Position numbers and translations under genes: made by a program. Below the pieces are notes generated by a model, which saw only the letters and a program-made list of their open reading frames with translations, ran no database searches and was not told the origin of the DNA. A stretch of 64,000 nucleotides of DNA. Origin: Portulaca oleracea. Its lineage: Eukaryota > Streptophyta > Magnoliopsida > Caryophyllales > Portulacaceae. The DNA lies in the NCBI GenBank assembly GCA_029582165.1, contig CM055877.1:43411249-43475248 (forward strand), read 5' to 3'. Below, piece by piece: positions 9,669 through 20,658 of this stretch. Position 1 is the stretch's first letter, and every line of letters begins with the position of its first letter.

Positions 9669-10390
9669 TTGGCTGAGTTTCAGGCAGCTCTTTTACTTGA
9701 TCCTGAGCCTTTTGATGAAGAAGATCAGTATGAAGAGCCCCATGGAGACCCTGTGTATGATGATGAAGAGGTTGAAGCAGGTCCTGATGAAGGAGAAATG
9801 CTTGTGATCAGGAGAATCTTGAGCAGTTTAGCAGTGGATGAAGCAGCAGAACAAAGGGAGAACATTTTCCACACCAGATGCACAGTTGATGGGAAAATTT
9901 GTTCTTTGATCATTGATGGAGGCAGCTGTACCAATGCAGCCTCCGAAACCATGGTGAAGAAGCTCAATTTGGCTACCAGCACCCATCCAGCCCCCTATAC
10001 CATACAGTGGTTGAACTAAAGTAAAGGTATCAAGATTTCTTCTAGATGCCTTGTCAATTTCTCAATTGGATCAGCTTATAGAGATGAAGTTTGGTGTGAT
10101 GTGATTCCTATGGATGCCTGTCACCTGTTATTAGGGAGACCTTGGATGTATGACAGATGTGTTAGCCACAATGGGAGAGCAGACACATATTCCCTTTGTT
10201 TGATAGCAAGAAAATCACCCTTACCCCTCTTAGACCATCCCAGCTCACAAAAAGACCCAAAACCCTTATTGTTGAGCGCACTCTTGATGTCCTTTTGTCA
10301 ACTGAACAACATGAGTTCAATGAGCAAAGTGAAATCATTCTGCTTGACATTGAGGAGGACTTATCCCCACAAAATGACAACCCCCTATTG
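9669..10390 (+). pseudogene. aspartic protease region of element C
   Basis: Follows the zinc knuckle without a gap. It shows an acidic linker, NIFHTRCTVDGKICSLIIDGGSCTNAAS (catalytic Asp in the IDGG motif usual for plant gypsy protease) and, after a stop near 10017, the second half of the fold (EVWCDVIPMDACHLLLGRPWMYDR at about 10085-10155). The stop and later frame changes inactivate it. Its role would be cleavage of the polyprotein. Confidence 0.85.
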
Positions 10391-10498
10391 TAGCCTATCC
10401 TAAACCGGTACCTACATGTCTTTCCTGAGGAAATGCCCCCAGGCCTACCCCCTAAGAGAGACATACAGCACAAGATAGATCTTGTCCCATGATCAGTC

Positions 10499-11778
10499 TT
10501 GCCAAATAAACCTGCCTACATAATGACTCCAGCTGAGACAAATGAGATCCAAAGACAGGTTGATGAACTACTGGAGAATGGTAAGATAAGGGAGAATCTG
10601 AGCCCCTGTGTAGTACCAGCCTTATTGGTGCCTAAAAAGGATGGCAGTCAAAGAATGTGTATTGACTGTAGAGCTATTAACAAAATTACTGTTAAGTACA
10701 GGTATCCAATCCCAAGGCTTGAAGATATGCTTGATGAACTGCATGGTTCAGTGGTGTTTTCCAAGACTGATCTAAGAAGTGGCTACTACCAGATCAGGAT
10801 ATGTGAAGGGGATGAGTGGAAGACATCCTTAAAGACAAAAGGAGGGTTGTTTGAGTGGTTAGTCATGCCTTTTGGCTTGACAAACGCACCATCCACATTC
10901 ATGAGGCTGATGAACCAAGTTTTGAAGCCATTGATTGGTAAGTGTGTTGTTGTCTATTTTGATGACATACTTATTTACAGTCAATCTGAGATGGAGTATA
11001 TTGGCCACCTAAAGAGTATGATGGAGATATTGAGCAGGGAGCAGTTGTATGAGAATTTAAAGAAGTGTCAATTCTTTGCAAGCCAAGTCTCTTTTCTTGG
11101 CTACATTGTGACAGCAGTAGGAATTCAAGTGGACGAGGAAAAGGTCACGGCAATCAGGGAGTGGCCTATTCCCAGTTCAATTCAGCAAATTAGAAGTTTT
11201 CATGGCTTAGCTTCATTTTACAGGAGGTTCGTGAGGAATTTTTGCTCCATCCTAGCACCTGTGACAGAGCTAGTGAAGGGCAAAAGCTTCTCTTGGACAC
11301 CAGCAGCACATAGAGCATTTGGAGAAGTTAAGAGGCAACTTACATCAGCACCAGTCCTGGCCTTACCAAGCTTCTCTAAGGTTTTTGAAGTGGAGTGTGA
11401 GGCTTCAGGAGTTGGCATAGGAGCAGTTCCAACCCAGGAAGGCAAACCTGTTGCCTATTTCAGTGAAAAGTTGAATGATGCCAAGAGAAAATACAGCAAC
11501 ATGATAAAGAGTTCTGTGCCATCATTAGAGCTCTTCAACACTGGAGACACTACTTAATTGGAGCAGAATTTATATTGCACAGTGATCATGAAGCTTTAAA
11601 ATTCATTCAAAGGCAGCACAAACTCAACACTAAGTATGCTGCTTGGGTAGAGTTCATGCAGCAATTTCACTTTATGATCCACCACAAGTCATGGAAGCTG
11701 AATGAGGGAGCTGATGCTTTATCAAGGAGATACTTATTGTTGCAGGTCTTAGATGCAAGGGTACTTGGCTTTGAATAG
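10499..11778 (+). pseudogene. reverse transcriptase/RNase H of element C
   Basis: Open over 352 codons. It has [22 protein letters not shown] and [15 protein letters not shown] (first catalytic Asp), [18 protein letters not shown], and YFDDILIYS with both catalytic Asp. Thumb motifs [18 protein letters not shown] and [15 protein letters not shown] follow. RNase H begins [15 protein letters not shown], where the usual first catalytic Asp (CDAS) is Glu. A frame change and stop near 11557 break RNase H, which resumes at 11575 with [12 protein letters not shown] and ends DALSRR. An in-frame stop at 11776 precedes integrase. Confidence 0.93.
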
Positions 11779-13099
11779 TTGAAAGCCTTGTACAAAGAGG
11801 ATGAAGATTTTGGTGAGATTTTTCTGAAGTGCCAGGGACACCCTCAGAGTCTGTATCATATAGACCAAGGGTTTCTCTTCAAGGGATCAAGATTGTGTAT
11901 ACCCAAGAGTAGCTTCAGGGAGCTATTGCTTTCAGAAGTCCATGGAGGATGCTTAGCAGGCCACTTTGGCATTGAGAAAACCCTTCTCATGCTGAAAGAG
12001 CATTACTGCTGGCCTAGAATGAGAAAAGATGTGGAGCATTGGGTTAAGAGGTGTGCAATCTGTCAAGTAGCAAAGAGCCACAGCCTACCTCAAGGGTTGT
12101 ATACACCATTTCCAGTCCCTACAAGTCCATGGGAGGATGTAAGTTTGGATTTCATTGTTGGTCTACCAAGATCACAAAGGGGAAAAGACTCAGTGATGGT
12201 GGTGGTAGACAGATTCAGCAAGATGGCACATTTTATTCCATGCCACACCACAAATGATGCAGTGAAAGTGGCAGATCTATACTTCCAGGAAGTGGTGAGA
12301 CTTCATGGAGTCCCTAAGAGCATGGTATCTGATAGGGATGCCAAGTTTTTGAGTCATTTCTAGGTGACTCTATGGAAGAAGCTAGGGACAAGGCTTAAGT
12401 ACAACACAACATGCCATCCACAAACTGATGGATAGACAGAGGTGACCAACAGGACACTAGGAACTCTATTGAGATCACTGATAAACACAAATAAAACAGG
12501 ATGGGACACTCTTTTGCCCCATGCTGAATTTGCATTCAATAGAGCCCCTTCAAAGGCAACTGGCCTTTCCCCATTTCAGGTGGTATATGGGAGAAATCCT
12601 ACCACTCCTTTAGATTTATCTCCACTAACCAATTATGTAAAGTTCAGTTATGAAGCAGGTACACATGCAGAGAAGATCAAGAAGCTTCACCAGCAGGTTA
12701 GAGAGAAAATCATCAAATACTCTGAGCAGGCAGCTACTTCAGCCAACAAACACAGGAGGAGAATGGTTTTCCAGCTAGGAGACTTAGTGTGGATACACCT
12801 AAGGAAGGACATGTTCCCAGCAAAGAGGAAAGGCAAGTTAGTCCCAAGAGCAGATGGCCCCTTTGAAGTCTTGGAGAAAATAGGAGACAATGCCTACAAG
12901 TTGGATCTTTCAGAAGACTATGGAGGGAGTGCTACCTTCAACATTGCAGATTTAAGGCCCTATTTTCCAGCACATGAAGACCTTCCAAGTTTGAGGACAA
13001 ACTTTCCTCAACCTGGGGAGGATGATGGAGACCCTCCAGCAAGTCCTACAGCAGTTCAAGCATCACCAACAGCAGCAGACCAGGAGTATGAAGATGATT
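11779..13099 (+). pseudogene. integrase of element C
   Basis: H2C2 zinc finger (H...H of HGGCLAGHFGIEKT and the C pair in CAICQ, about 11940-12065) and catalytic core with the Asp of [11 protein letters not shown] and the Asp of VSDRDAKFLSHF. A stop replaces the residue after SHF (12361). A second stop lies in the QTDGQTE motif (12433), after which the frame runs 12442-13101 through NRTLGTLLRSL, EFAFNRA and the C-terminal GDLVWIHLRKDMFPAKRKGKL. There is no canonical chromodomain. The last 25 or so codons lie inside the 3' LTR. Confidence 0.92.
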
Positions 13100-13241
13100 A
13101 AGCAACAGCAGCAGCTCGAGCAACTTCTACATCATCTTCATCACCCAAGGAGGTTACACCAACAACTTTAGCACCAGCATTGACAGCAACAAGCCTTGTT
13201 GAACCAAACTCAGCAGCTGTTGGAGCATTTCCAGTAGAAAC
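13023..13241 (+). repeat. 3' LTR of element C, first fragment
   Basis: Matches 7162-7375 almost base for base (TGATGGAGACCCTCCAGCAA and the following CAG-rich text). It is preceded by the purine tract GGGGAGGA. It ends at the GAAAC target duplication of the copia insertion (13237-13241). Confidence 0.92.
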
Positions 13242-13477
13242 TGTTGGGAATGTCCCGACAATGTTCGATATACACGGAGACTAAGCCAAAGTAATATAGT
13301 AATTATATTTCTTGCTAGAGACCTCTATAATTAGTAATTGAATATGTTTAAATTACAACTATATTATTTGGTCCTACTGGGTCACACAAGTCAGTGCCCT
13401 GGAACAATGTATGTAACCTAAGTGATATTGTATCACGTTTAGAAAAGTTGGAAATTGATTTCTGTGAGAAATCAGCC

Positions 13478-13625
13478 TAACACGGACCGAATTGGGTTCA
13501 ACACAGACCGTGTTGACCCAACATGGTCCGTGTTGAGACACCACGGTCCGTGGTGTCCATGGGCCAAGTTAATGGACTTTTTGGAGACCAACACGGACCG
13601 TGTTGATTCAACACGGACCGTGTTG
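13478..13625. repeat. phased 17 bp palindromes in copia 5' LTR
   Basis: Units start at 13478 (one half degenerate), 13499, 13519, 13539, and after a 30 bp gap at 13589 and 13609. The steps are 21, 20, 20 and 20 bp. The unit is arms CAACACGG/CCGTGTTG around a single central A or T. One unit (13539) has compensating changes in both arms (CACCACGG/CCGTGGTG), so pairing or dyad symmetry is kept. It ends 74 bp before the TATA box. Confidence 0.9.
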
Positions 13626-13699
13626 GGCCTAAGAAATCCGCGGTTGCGTTAAGTCGGCCCTTTAGGGTTTTGAACCCTTTCCCTAGGTTTTCTAAACAC

Positions 13700-13708
13700 T
13701 ATATAAAG
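13700..13708 (+). promoter_or_regulatory. TATA box of copia LTR
   Basis: TATATAAAG at the expected place between the palindromes and the leader. The 3' LTR copy at about 22492-22500 reads AATATAAAG. Confidence 0.65.
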
Positions 13709-14105
13709 GGGTCTCTGGGAGAGATTATTTAATACCAACTGTCTAAGACTCTTAGAGAGATACCAGGGTGATTTCCTGAGTTTCTCTCTCTTTAGTTTGC
13801 AGTTCTTGTTTTAGGAAACATTCTCTGTTTGTTCCGGAAACATTCACATATACCAAATACATACATCTTAGATTGAGATTCGTCTCGATATAGCAATCGG
13901 GTTCCCGGAGTGCTGCGTGGACTTTTCAGTAGAGGGTTTCAACATTGGAATCTGGAAGGTCAACCTCTTCTTCAGCCGGAATTAGCGATCAGGTATAATT
14001 ACTAAAGCCTCTGCAATTGTTGTGATTAATTGTTTATAACTGTTATGAATATTCCGCCAATTAATCTGTATCTGTTTAGGAAATAGATAACCTAAAACCT
14101 AACAG

Positions 14106-14118
14106 TGGTATCAGAGCC
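14106..14118 (+). other. primer-binding site of copia element
   Basis: TGGTATCAGAGCC one base after the LTR. It is complementary to initiator tRNA-Met, as usual in plant copia elements. Confidence 0.92.
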
Positions 14119-17100
14119 ACCAATTGCATGCTAAAGTATTGTACTTGCATTCATAAGTAATTTTGTCAATAGTTGAATTATATTATGAATATGCTAGAGT
14201 AGATTTATGTCTACAATTTTGAATCTTTATGAAAGTTTTAATCTTTATTATTCATGATAGTAAATCTGGAATTTTATTGTAAAATTTCATGCTTTGTTAT
14301 TGTTTATTTCTTATTACCTTTAATTAATCGATTTTATGTTTGTTTAATTATTAAATATAGCATAAACTTGATTTGCTTTTGAATGTTTCAGAAACAATCT
14401 TGTTTAATGTTGTTGTTAAACAGTAGGCAATACATGAAATAGGTCAAAATTCGCAAAATAGGGTTTTGTAGAATTATTTTCTGATTTAGTTTATTTACGG
14501 TAAATATGAAAAATCGAAATAAAATATCAAACGAACTCGAAAATTTCTGAAATTTTTACTGGAGGTGTCTGGAAGTGTTCTGGACGTTCCATAATTATTG
14601 TAAAGTTTCCAAATTAAAATGGATTTTTAATTGAGTTTTCAGATATGAAGTGAATTAAAATACGTTTAATTCTCTGAATTTTATAAATTTGTAGAAATTT
14701 TTAAAACTTCTGAAAATTTTACAATAGGTTACTGGGTAACCATAATTTTAGGGAAAATTTTTTCCGTTAATTTATCCGGTCAAATTATAGTTTTTAATTT
14801 AGATTTTCAGATCTGAGAGAAATAAATTTGTTGCTTCTCTGAATTTTTTATATTTATAGAAATTTGCAAATTTTCTGAAAATTTTACAATAGGTTACTGG
14901 GTAACCATTCTGTTATGGATAAAATTTTCGTGAATTTTCGAAATGTTAATTAATTTTCCTTTAATTTTCAGATTAACAGAAAAGTAAAATTATTTATTTC
15001 TCTGAATTTTATTCTAATTTTAGAAATTTGATAAAAATCTGAAATTTTTAGAGTAGTTTTTTGGATGAACCTACTGTATGGGAAAATTATAAAATTTGAT
15101 TTTTAAACTTATCGGACTATTATTATTTATTTTCCTCTTAAACGGAGAATTAAAATGTTTAATTCCCTAAAATTTTACAATCTTTTGAAAACTGTTAAAA
15201 TTCTGGAAAATTTTCATATTGGGCTATTAGATAACAAATTTATATGAAATTATTTAATTCGATAAGTTATGATAATTTATTGAAGTTTTTATTACGAAAT
15301 TAACCAAAACGGGGAAGCAACACGGACCGTGTTGATCCAACACGGACCGTGTTGCCAGCAGTTTTGATGAATTCGTGTGTTTTAGGGTTTGTAATTAATT
15401 TTAGAAATTAATTATTAAATTCTGTTACTACTAAATCAATTAATGGGTATAAAATCTATTAACTTTGTAAAGTTTAGGAAACTTACAATATCCTTAAAAG
15501 ATATAATATCTTTTAGATTTCTTGATTTTAGGAAAATCGAGTATTTTGTGTGTATAGGTATAAAATCCTAAATCTGTTTAGGTAACTAAGATAAAATTTG
15601 GATTTGATTTATTTTATTAATCATGCAAACTTTTTAGGAAATCTTATTTAGTATTCAATTCCTTATGTGTTATATTGCAATTATATATGCCTTTATAATT
15701 TGTTATTTAAGCATGTGTTATATTTGATATAATTATTGCAATATTACCTGTTTGCATGTGCTTCTAGTATGGCCATAGATAGTCGGTTTTACCGGTCTGC
15801 GTACCGGGTTGGGTGAAATATGGCCTGCGTGCCGTCGTTGAATTAATTTTAAATTTAAATTTTCAGTTAAGTTTATTTTAATTCATGTAAGACCTCAATT
15901 GTGAGGTCCACTTTGTAAATTTGTTGTAATTGGAGATATCAAGTTAAGTGGGAGCCCAATAGTAATGGAGGTGGTGATTCGAGTGGGAGCCCATCCAAGG
16001 AAGTTGCAAAATCCAAGAAGAGTTTCTTGAAGACTGTCAAGGCTTAGTTAAAATTAGTTTGATTAAGTCTAGGTGGCCATACTAGGGGTTTTATTTATGC
16101 TTTAAATTCGTTATTGCATGTTGTTTTATTATGCCTTTTATGCTTTTCGAAAGAGTTCACATAGAATTGCATGCTTAGGATAGTAAAACCTACTCTCAAA
16201 ATGAATTATTGCACAACCTATCGAAACACCACTTAGATGGATAAATAAAGAAAGCCAAAGCGAATTATTTGTCCATCATTGATAAGTAGGGTGGGAGCCA
16301 GGTCAATTCAAATTGGCTATCAAAATAGTTTTGGGCCAAGAGCAGAGGAAGAGAAATATTGTAGTCGATACAAATTTCTTGCCAAGAGTCATTTTGAATG
16401 ATCAATCATAAGATGATCCACCAAAGATAACATGGGATCGAGTTTTGTTGGGCCAAAGTCCACTTGAGCCCATAAGTCTTGTGGGTCTTGGTAAATTAAA
16501 ACACTAAATGAGAGTTGATAAAGTGTTTTCGTTTGAAATTAAAATTAGTTTAATTTCTTTTGATGAATAATAACTAATATGAACCACTTCTTGTCTCGTA
16601 GAATTATTTATGTCTTTTTCACTCGAACATCCACCACTAATAGAATATTGTTTTCTCCTTGAGAAAGAGAAAAACAATTAACATCAATTCCTTAATTGGC
16701 ATCGCCATCACAAGATTGTCTTGGAGGCGAATAAAAGGAACATGTCTTTGATATAACATTGAGCTAGGCATCAATATTAAGAGGTCAATCAAGCCAAATG
16801 AATACATGTAATGTCATAGTATTCACACAACTTTAACTTCAAAATGTTTGAAGGTTAGAGGAAGGGTTTCAATATTACCAACTCAAAACCAAGTTCATCA
16901 AACTAGTTAGAGTTGATAAATATGAAACCTATAACCAGATAGTCTCGGTTAAGTTAGATAAAGGCTAATTGATGGCGCTCATGTTCTGAAATAATTTGAC
17001 TATTTTAAAACATGAGAAACCTCGGATCCCCTTTAGCCAAAAGATTGGCGACCAAAGATAGTCTTTTAGTGAAAGGGAAAATAAAGATTTAAGAAATCTA

Positions 17101-17590
17101 TCAAAGACAAGAAGTCAAAGGAAAGGTAAGGACAAACAGTTATACATACCCAACCAATGACAGCAATCGGTTAACAACCAGATCATGTATGACACTTGGA
17201 GCGTGAATAACTATAAGGAAGACTTGAGATATGATTTCAATTCTAGGCAAATGCGAATATGATACACACTACCCTTATTAAACCCACTTTGAGTATAAGA
17301 TACCGGCTGTGAAACTCGCATTTATGCAAATGTGTAGTATCTACAGCAAAGTACATGTGCTTTGAAGGATGAAAGTTAGCCTACAAATAGAAACATGCAA
17401 TTAGTTGTAGTTCCGTATGAATAGTTGGTTGTTTATCCATTCCCTCAAGACTTATAAGAGAAACTTATAGGTGATTCTATATTCTCATTATTAGTAGAAA
17501 TTTGATTTCTTGCTCTCAATTAGAGAGAGAGGATCTCGGATAAACGCACACAACACATCAAAACCAAAAGGTTTAAAAGGAATAACTCAT
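14119..17590 (+). other. AT-rich copia leader and decayed gag region
   Basis: No credible open frame. The first 1.6 kb is very AT-rich with repeated phrases (for example TTACTGGGTAACCAT near 14728 and 14893, and AAAATTTTACAATAGG), indicating short tandem duplications. Gag should lie at about 15900-17500 but is not recognisable by eye. Confidence 0.5.
15318..15354. repeat. two palindromes in copia internal region
   Basis: Two perfect copies of CAACACGGACCGTGTTG at 15318-15334 and 15338-15354, 20 bp apart. They are outside the LTR in the long untranslated leader, the same unit and phasing as in the LTR. No coding surrounds them. Confidence 0.93.
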
Positions 17591-18560
17591 GTTCAAACAT
17601 AAAACTTGTAACTATCTATTAAGTCACGCAATCAGAGCGCATTCAGAAGTGTCACAGTGATAGACTTTTAAATGATAAGACTTTGAAACATGTGATGTCT
17701 GCAAAGCATGATTGTACCTTTTACAAGAAAGGGTGAACGTGCCAACAAACACTCATGCATATGGATGTATGTAGTCCAATTGAGCACAAGTACAAGGGAT
17801 GGATTGCTTCAAATCTTCAAAGATGAATAAAATAACACATGGTGATTCATGTCTATGAGATTCATCTGAAGCTGGAATGTTAAAATAGTTTGAAGATTTC
17901 CAAAATGAAGTAGTCTTGGCGAAACAATGAAAGAACCTGGATACGATCGAAGAGATGCTAATGGTTGAGCCAAGAGTTTGAACAAATGACTCAAATGAAA
18001 CATAATTCTGACACTATAAGCTTAAGTCATATTAATTAGAAATGCATTCAGAAACTATGCATAGTGTAGGATTTTGGAAAACCTAAACCTTGAAAAGTTC
18101 AATGTTTGTAAAGCATGCATGATGGTTAAGATGACTAAAATCACCTCTTGTTGGAATTGGTGAACAAGCTAATGACTTATTAGGATGCAAGCATATTGAT
18201 GTATGTGGGCCTATGAGCACTAGTGCTAGAAGAAGGTTTGTTGTACTTTTTCATCACTTTCAGTGACGATTTTCAAAGTGAAGTACAAAACCAACTTGGC
18301 AAGAAAACCAAAACCCTTAAATAAGATTGAGGAGGTGAGTATTTGAGCCATGATTTCGCTGACCATTTCAGAGAATGTGGAATTGTTTCATAACTCTCTC
18401 CTCTAGGAATACGACATCTCAATGACGTATCTAAAGGAGAAATCACACCTTATTAGATATGGTGAGATCAATGATGGTTGAGTCAACATTGCCGATTACC
18501 TTTTGGGGATACACGCAGTTAACCATAACTTCAATTACTGAATAAAAATTATCTGAAGCA
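17590..18560 (+). pseudogene. copia GAG-pre-integrase/integrase remnants (two copies)
   Basis: The DNA translates, across frameshifts, to LMHMDVCSPIEHKYKG at about 17752-17800 and to HIDVCGPMSTSARRRFVVLF at about 18192-18255. The family motif is HTDVCGP, holding the first catalytic Asp of copia integrase. Each is preceded by a pre-integrase-like stretch with KH and C residues (17680-17730 and 18105-18160). Two copies in series imply an internal duplication or recombination. Later text up to 18560 resembles the end of the integrase core. Confidence 0.65.
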
Positions 18561-18999
18561 CTAAAGAAGACACTATATATGATATGGAGAAGAGAGGTTC
18601 TTGAACCGTCTTCTGAAAGAAAGGAGTATCACTTCTACAAACTGTTGTAGAGGAAAGTGTTTATGTCTCAAAATGCTTTCTTCTTAGAGAATATGTTATT
18701 CTCTAAAAGAAAGAGTGGGAGAGTTTTTGAACTTACCGAAGTTCGAGAGACACAAAACACTATAATCATCACCTGAAACTCCGCTACTTGATCCTTGTTC
18801 AAATTTTCCTATTGGTCGGGAAATTAAGAAAAAGGTTGAAGCAGTTGAAGTTCCTCAAAACGTTGAGGAGAAGGTGTCATGAACATTACTCCAAGCAAGG
18901 TCAGGTAAACAACTCCGTCAACCACAGAGATATCGATCTTCTATGGATGATCGTGAGATGTTACTTTTAGAAAGTAATGACACTATCTACAACAAAGAA

Positions 19000-19760
19000 G
19001 CTTTATCAAGTCAAGATTCCATAAGGTCTAAGATGCACTCCATGTATACAACCATGTTTCGAACTCAGTTGATTTGTCTGAAGGTGTGAGCCATCAGGCA
19101 TAGGAGGGTTTTAAGGCAAAACATGGGTTCATTAAGATAGACATCAAGACTGACTTCCAAATTAGATTTTGAAGAAAGGTGTGTACTTTACACAACTGAG
19201 TGGTCTTTTGTTGGAATACTTGTAAACTTCAAGAGATCATCTGTGGTCTTAAGGAAACTTCTAGGAGTTGGAATCATTGACCTTCTTGACCAGGATATCA
19301 AAAAGGTTTGACATACTGGGAAGTGCCAAAGATAATATTGTGTTTACAAGAAGTTCAGTGGGAGCAATGCGTTTTCTGATATTGTATGTGATTGACATAC
19401 TGCCTACTGCCTACAGAGAAGAATATTCCAATGTTGCTTCTACTGAGGTTGACTTGAAAATAATTTTCAAAGTGAAGGATTGGTGGGGCTAAGAATTTTC
19501 TTGGAGACAAGATCTATAATGATAGATTAAAGATTTTGATTGTTTGAATCAAAGTTACCTAGGTGTTGAATAGTTCAACTCACTTCGAGAATGGATTAAT
19601 TTCCATAAATCATGGCATATCCTTAGGGAATTTGATTGTCTCAAAACAATCAGAAGTTCTAAGAAGGATGATACATATAACTCATGCTTCAGGCGTGAGA
19701 TTAATGTTTGACATGAGATGTCTCAAAACTAAGGATGTGTCCTTAGTCTAAAGTGGTTGA
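19000..19760 (+). pseudogene. copia reverse transcriptase remnant
   Basis: Frame fragments read YVIDILPT at about 19385, in place of the family box YVDDILL, and GISLGNLIVSKQSEVLRRM...THASGVRLMFDMRCLKTKD at 19620-19740. The latter aligns with the end of copia RT (HGISLS, YASAVGS-MYAM-CTRPD). The catalytic Asp pair is mutated (VID for VDD). Many stops. Confidence 0.72.
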
Positions 19761-19859
19761 TAAAAGCTAAGTGTGAAGAGTTGCATTGATGCTACACTCA
19801 TGCAGAGAAATATGATTATCTGAAAGGTCAGAGAAAATTATACGATCTGTTTTGAGTGG

Positions 19860-20210
19860 TATTGAGGTGAACTGGAAGAAATTCCTAACATGACATGCGA
19901 TTAATTCTACAAATAAGACAAGTATGACACGACTTTAGAAGTTGTGGCAGAAACTGTTAGGATTGCGAAGTTTGTTTTTAGAACTGGGTGATGTTTCTAG
20001 CCTTGCGAGAGAAATGGAGCCTTGTTGATAGGAGCCATCACTCAAGCAAAGGAACTGAAGCTCACTGTGAATCCAAACATGAGTTCCGGAAATATCTTCC
20101 TGAATGAAAGGTCATTAGTGAGATGGTATATGTGCGAGGTTCATTGCAAGTATTATGTACTAAACCCCTGTTGTAGTTATAGCATGATAGTCATACATGG
20201 GCAATAGATA
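19860..20210 (+). pseudogene. copia RNase H remnant
   Basis: The frame at 20022-20207 reads GAITQAKELKLTVNPNMSSGNIFLNERSLVRW. It corresponds to the copia RNase H segment GAIAQAKEPRSH-KSKHI-R-YHLIREIV. The upstream text VAETVRIAKFV matches the alpha helix before it. Confidence 0.68.
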
Positions 20211-20658
20211 TTAAACACATTCCGGAATATTAACAAGTCAAATTTACATGAATTGTTCATGAATTATGACCTTGTTGATTCATCATTAAGAATAAGATTC
20301 CAAAATTTACATTAATTGCGGTTTAGAATTATGTAAATGTCCAAAAAGGTTAGCGAATTCAAAATGGGAAATTGGATGAGGTTCAATTTTTGAAACCCCA
20401 TTAGTGAACTTGATAACGCTAGTCTTGGTCGACAGTCGACCTAGTTCCTAATTGTATTATCACGTAGGAACAGTGATAATATCAACACAATTAGCATGTA
20501 GGATTGAGGCGATGATCAAGTTTCGTGATCATAATGATGTGATGACATCATAAATCAATCACATGGGTATTGCTGAGAACAACTACCGAACTGACCCGCA
20601 GTGGGAGCTTTTTAAGTTGAGAATTGTCATAGGAGCTCTCACCACTCAAAATTCCTGA

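Larger units (their letters stand above)
13242..14104 (+). repeat. copia 5' LTR with palindrome array
   Basis: It carries six copies of a 17 bp palindrome (CAACACGGACCGTGTTG type) between 13478 and 13625, a TATA box at 13700-13708 and a GC/T-rich leader. It differs from the 3' LTR by point changes and small indels (863 against 844 bp). Confidence 0.92.

Noticed and set aside
13478..13625. CRISPR-like array
   Set aside because: Regular short palindromic repeats with 3-4 bp gaps, but there are no unique 25-40 bp spacers, and it lies inside a copia LTR in plant nuclear DNA.
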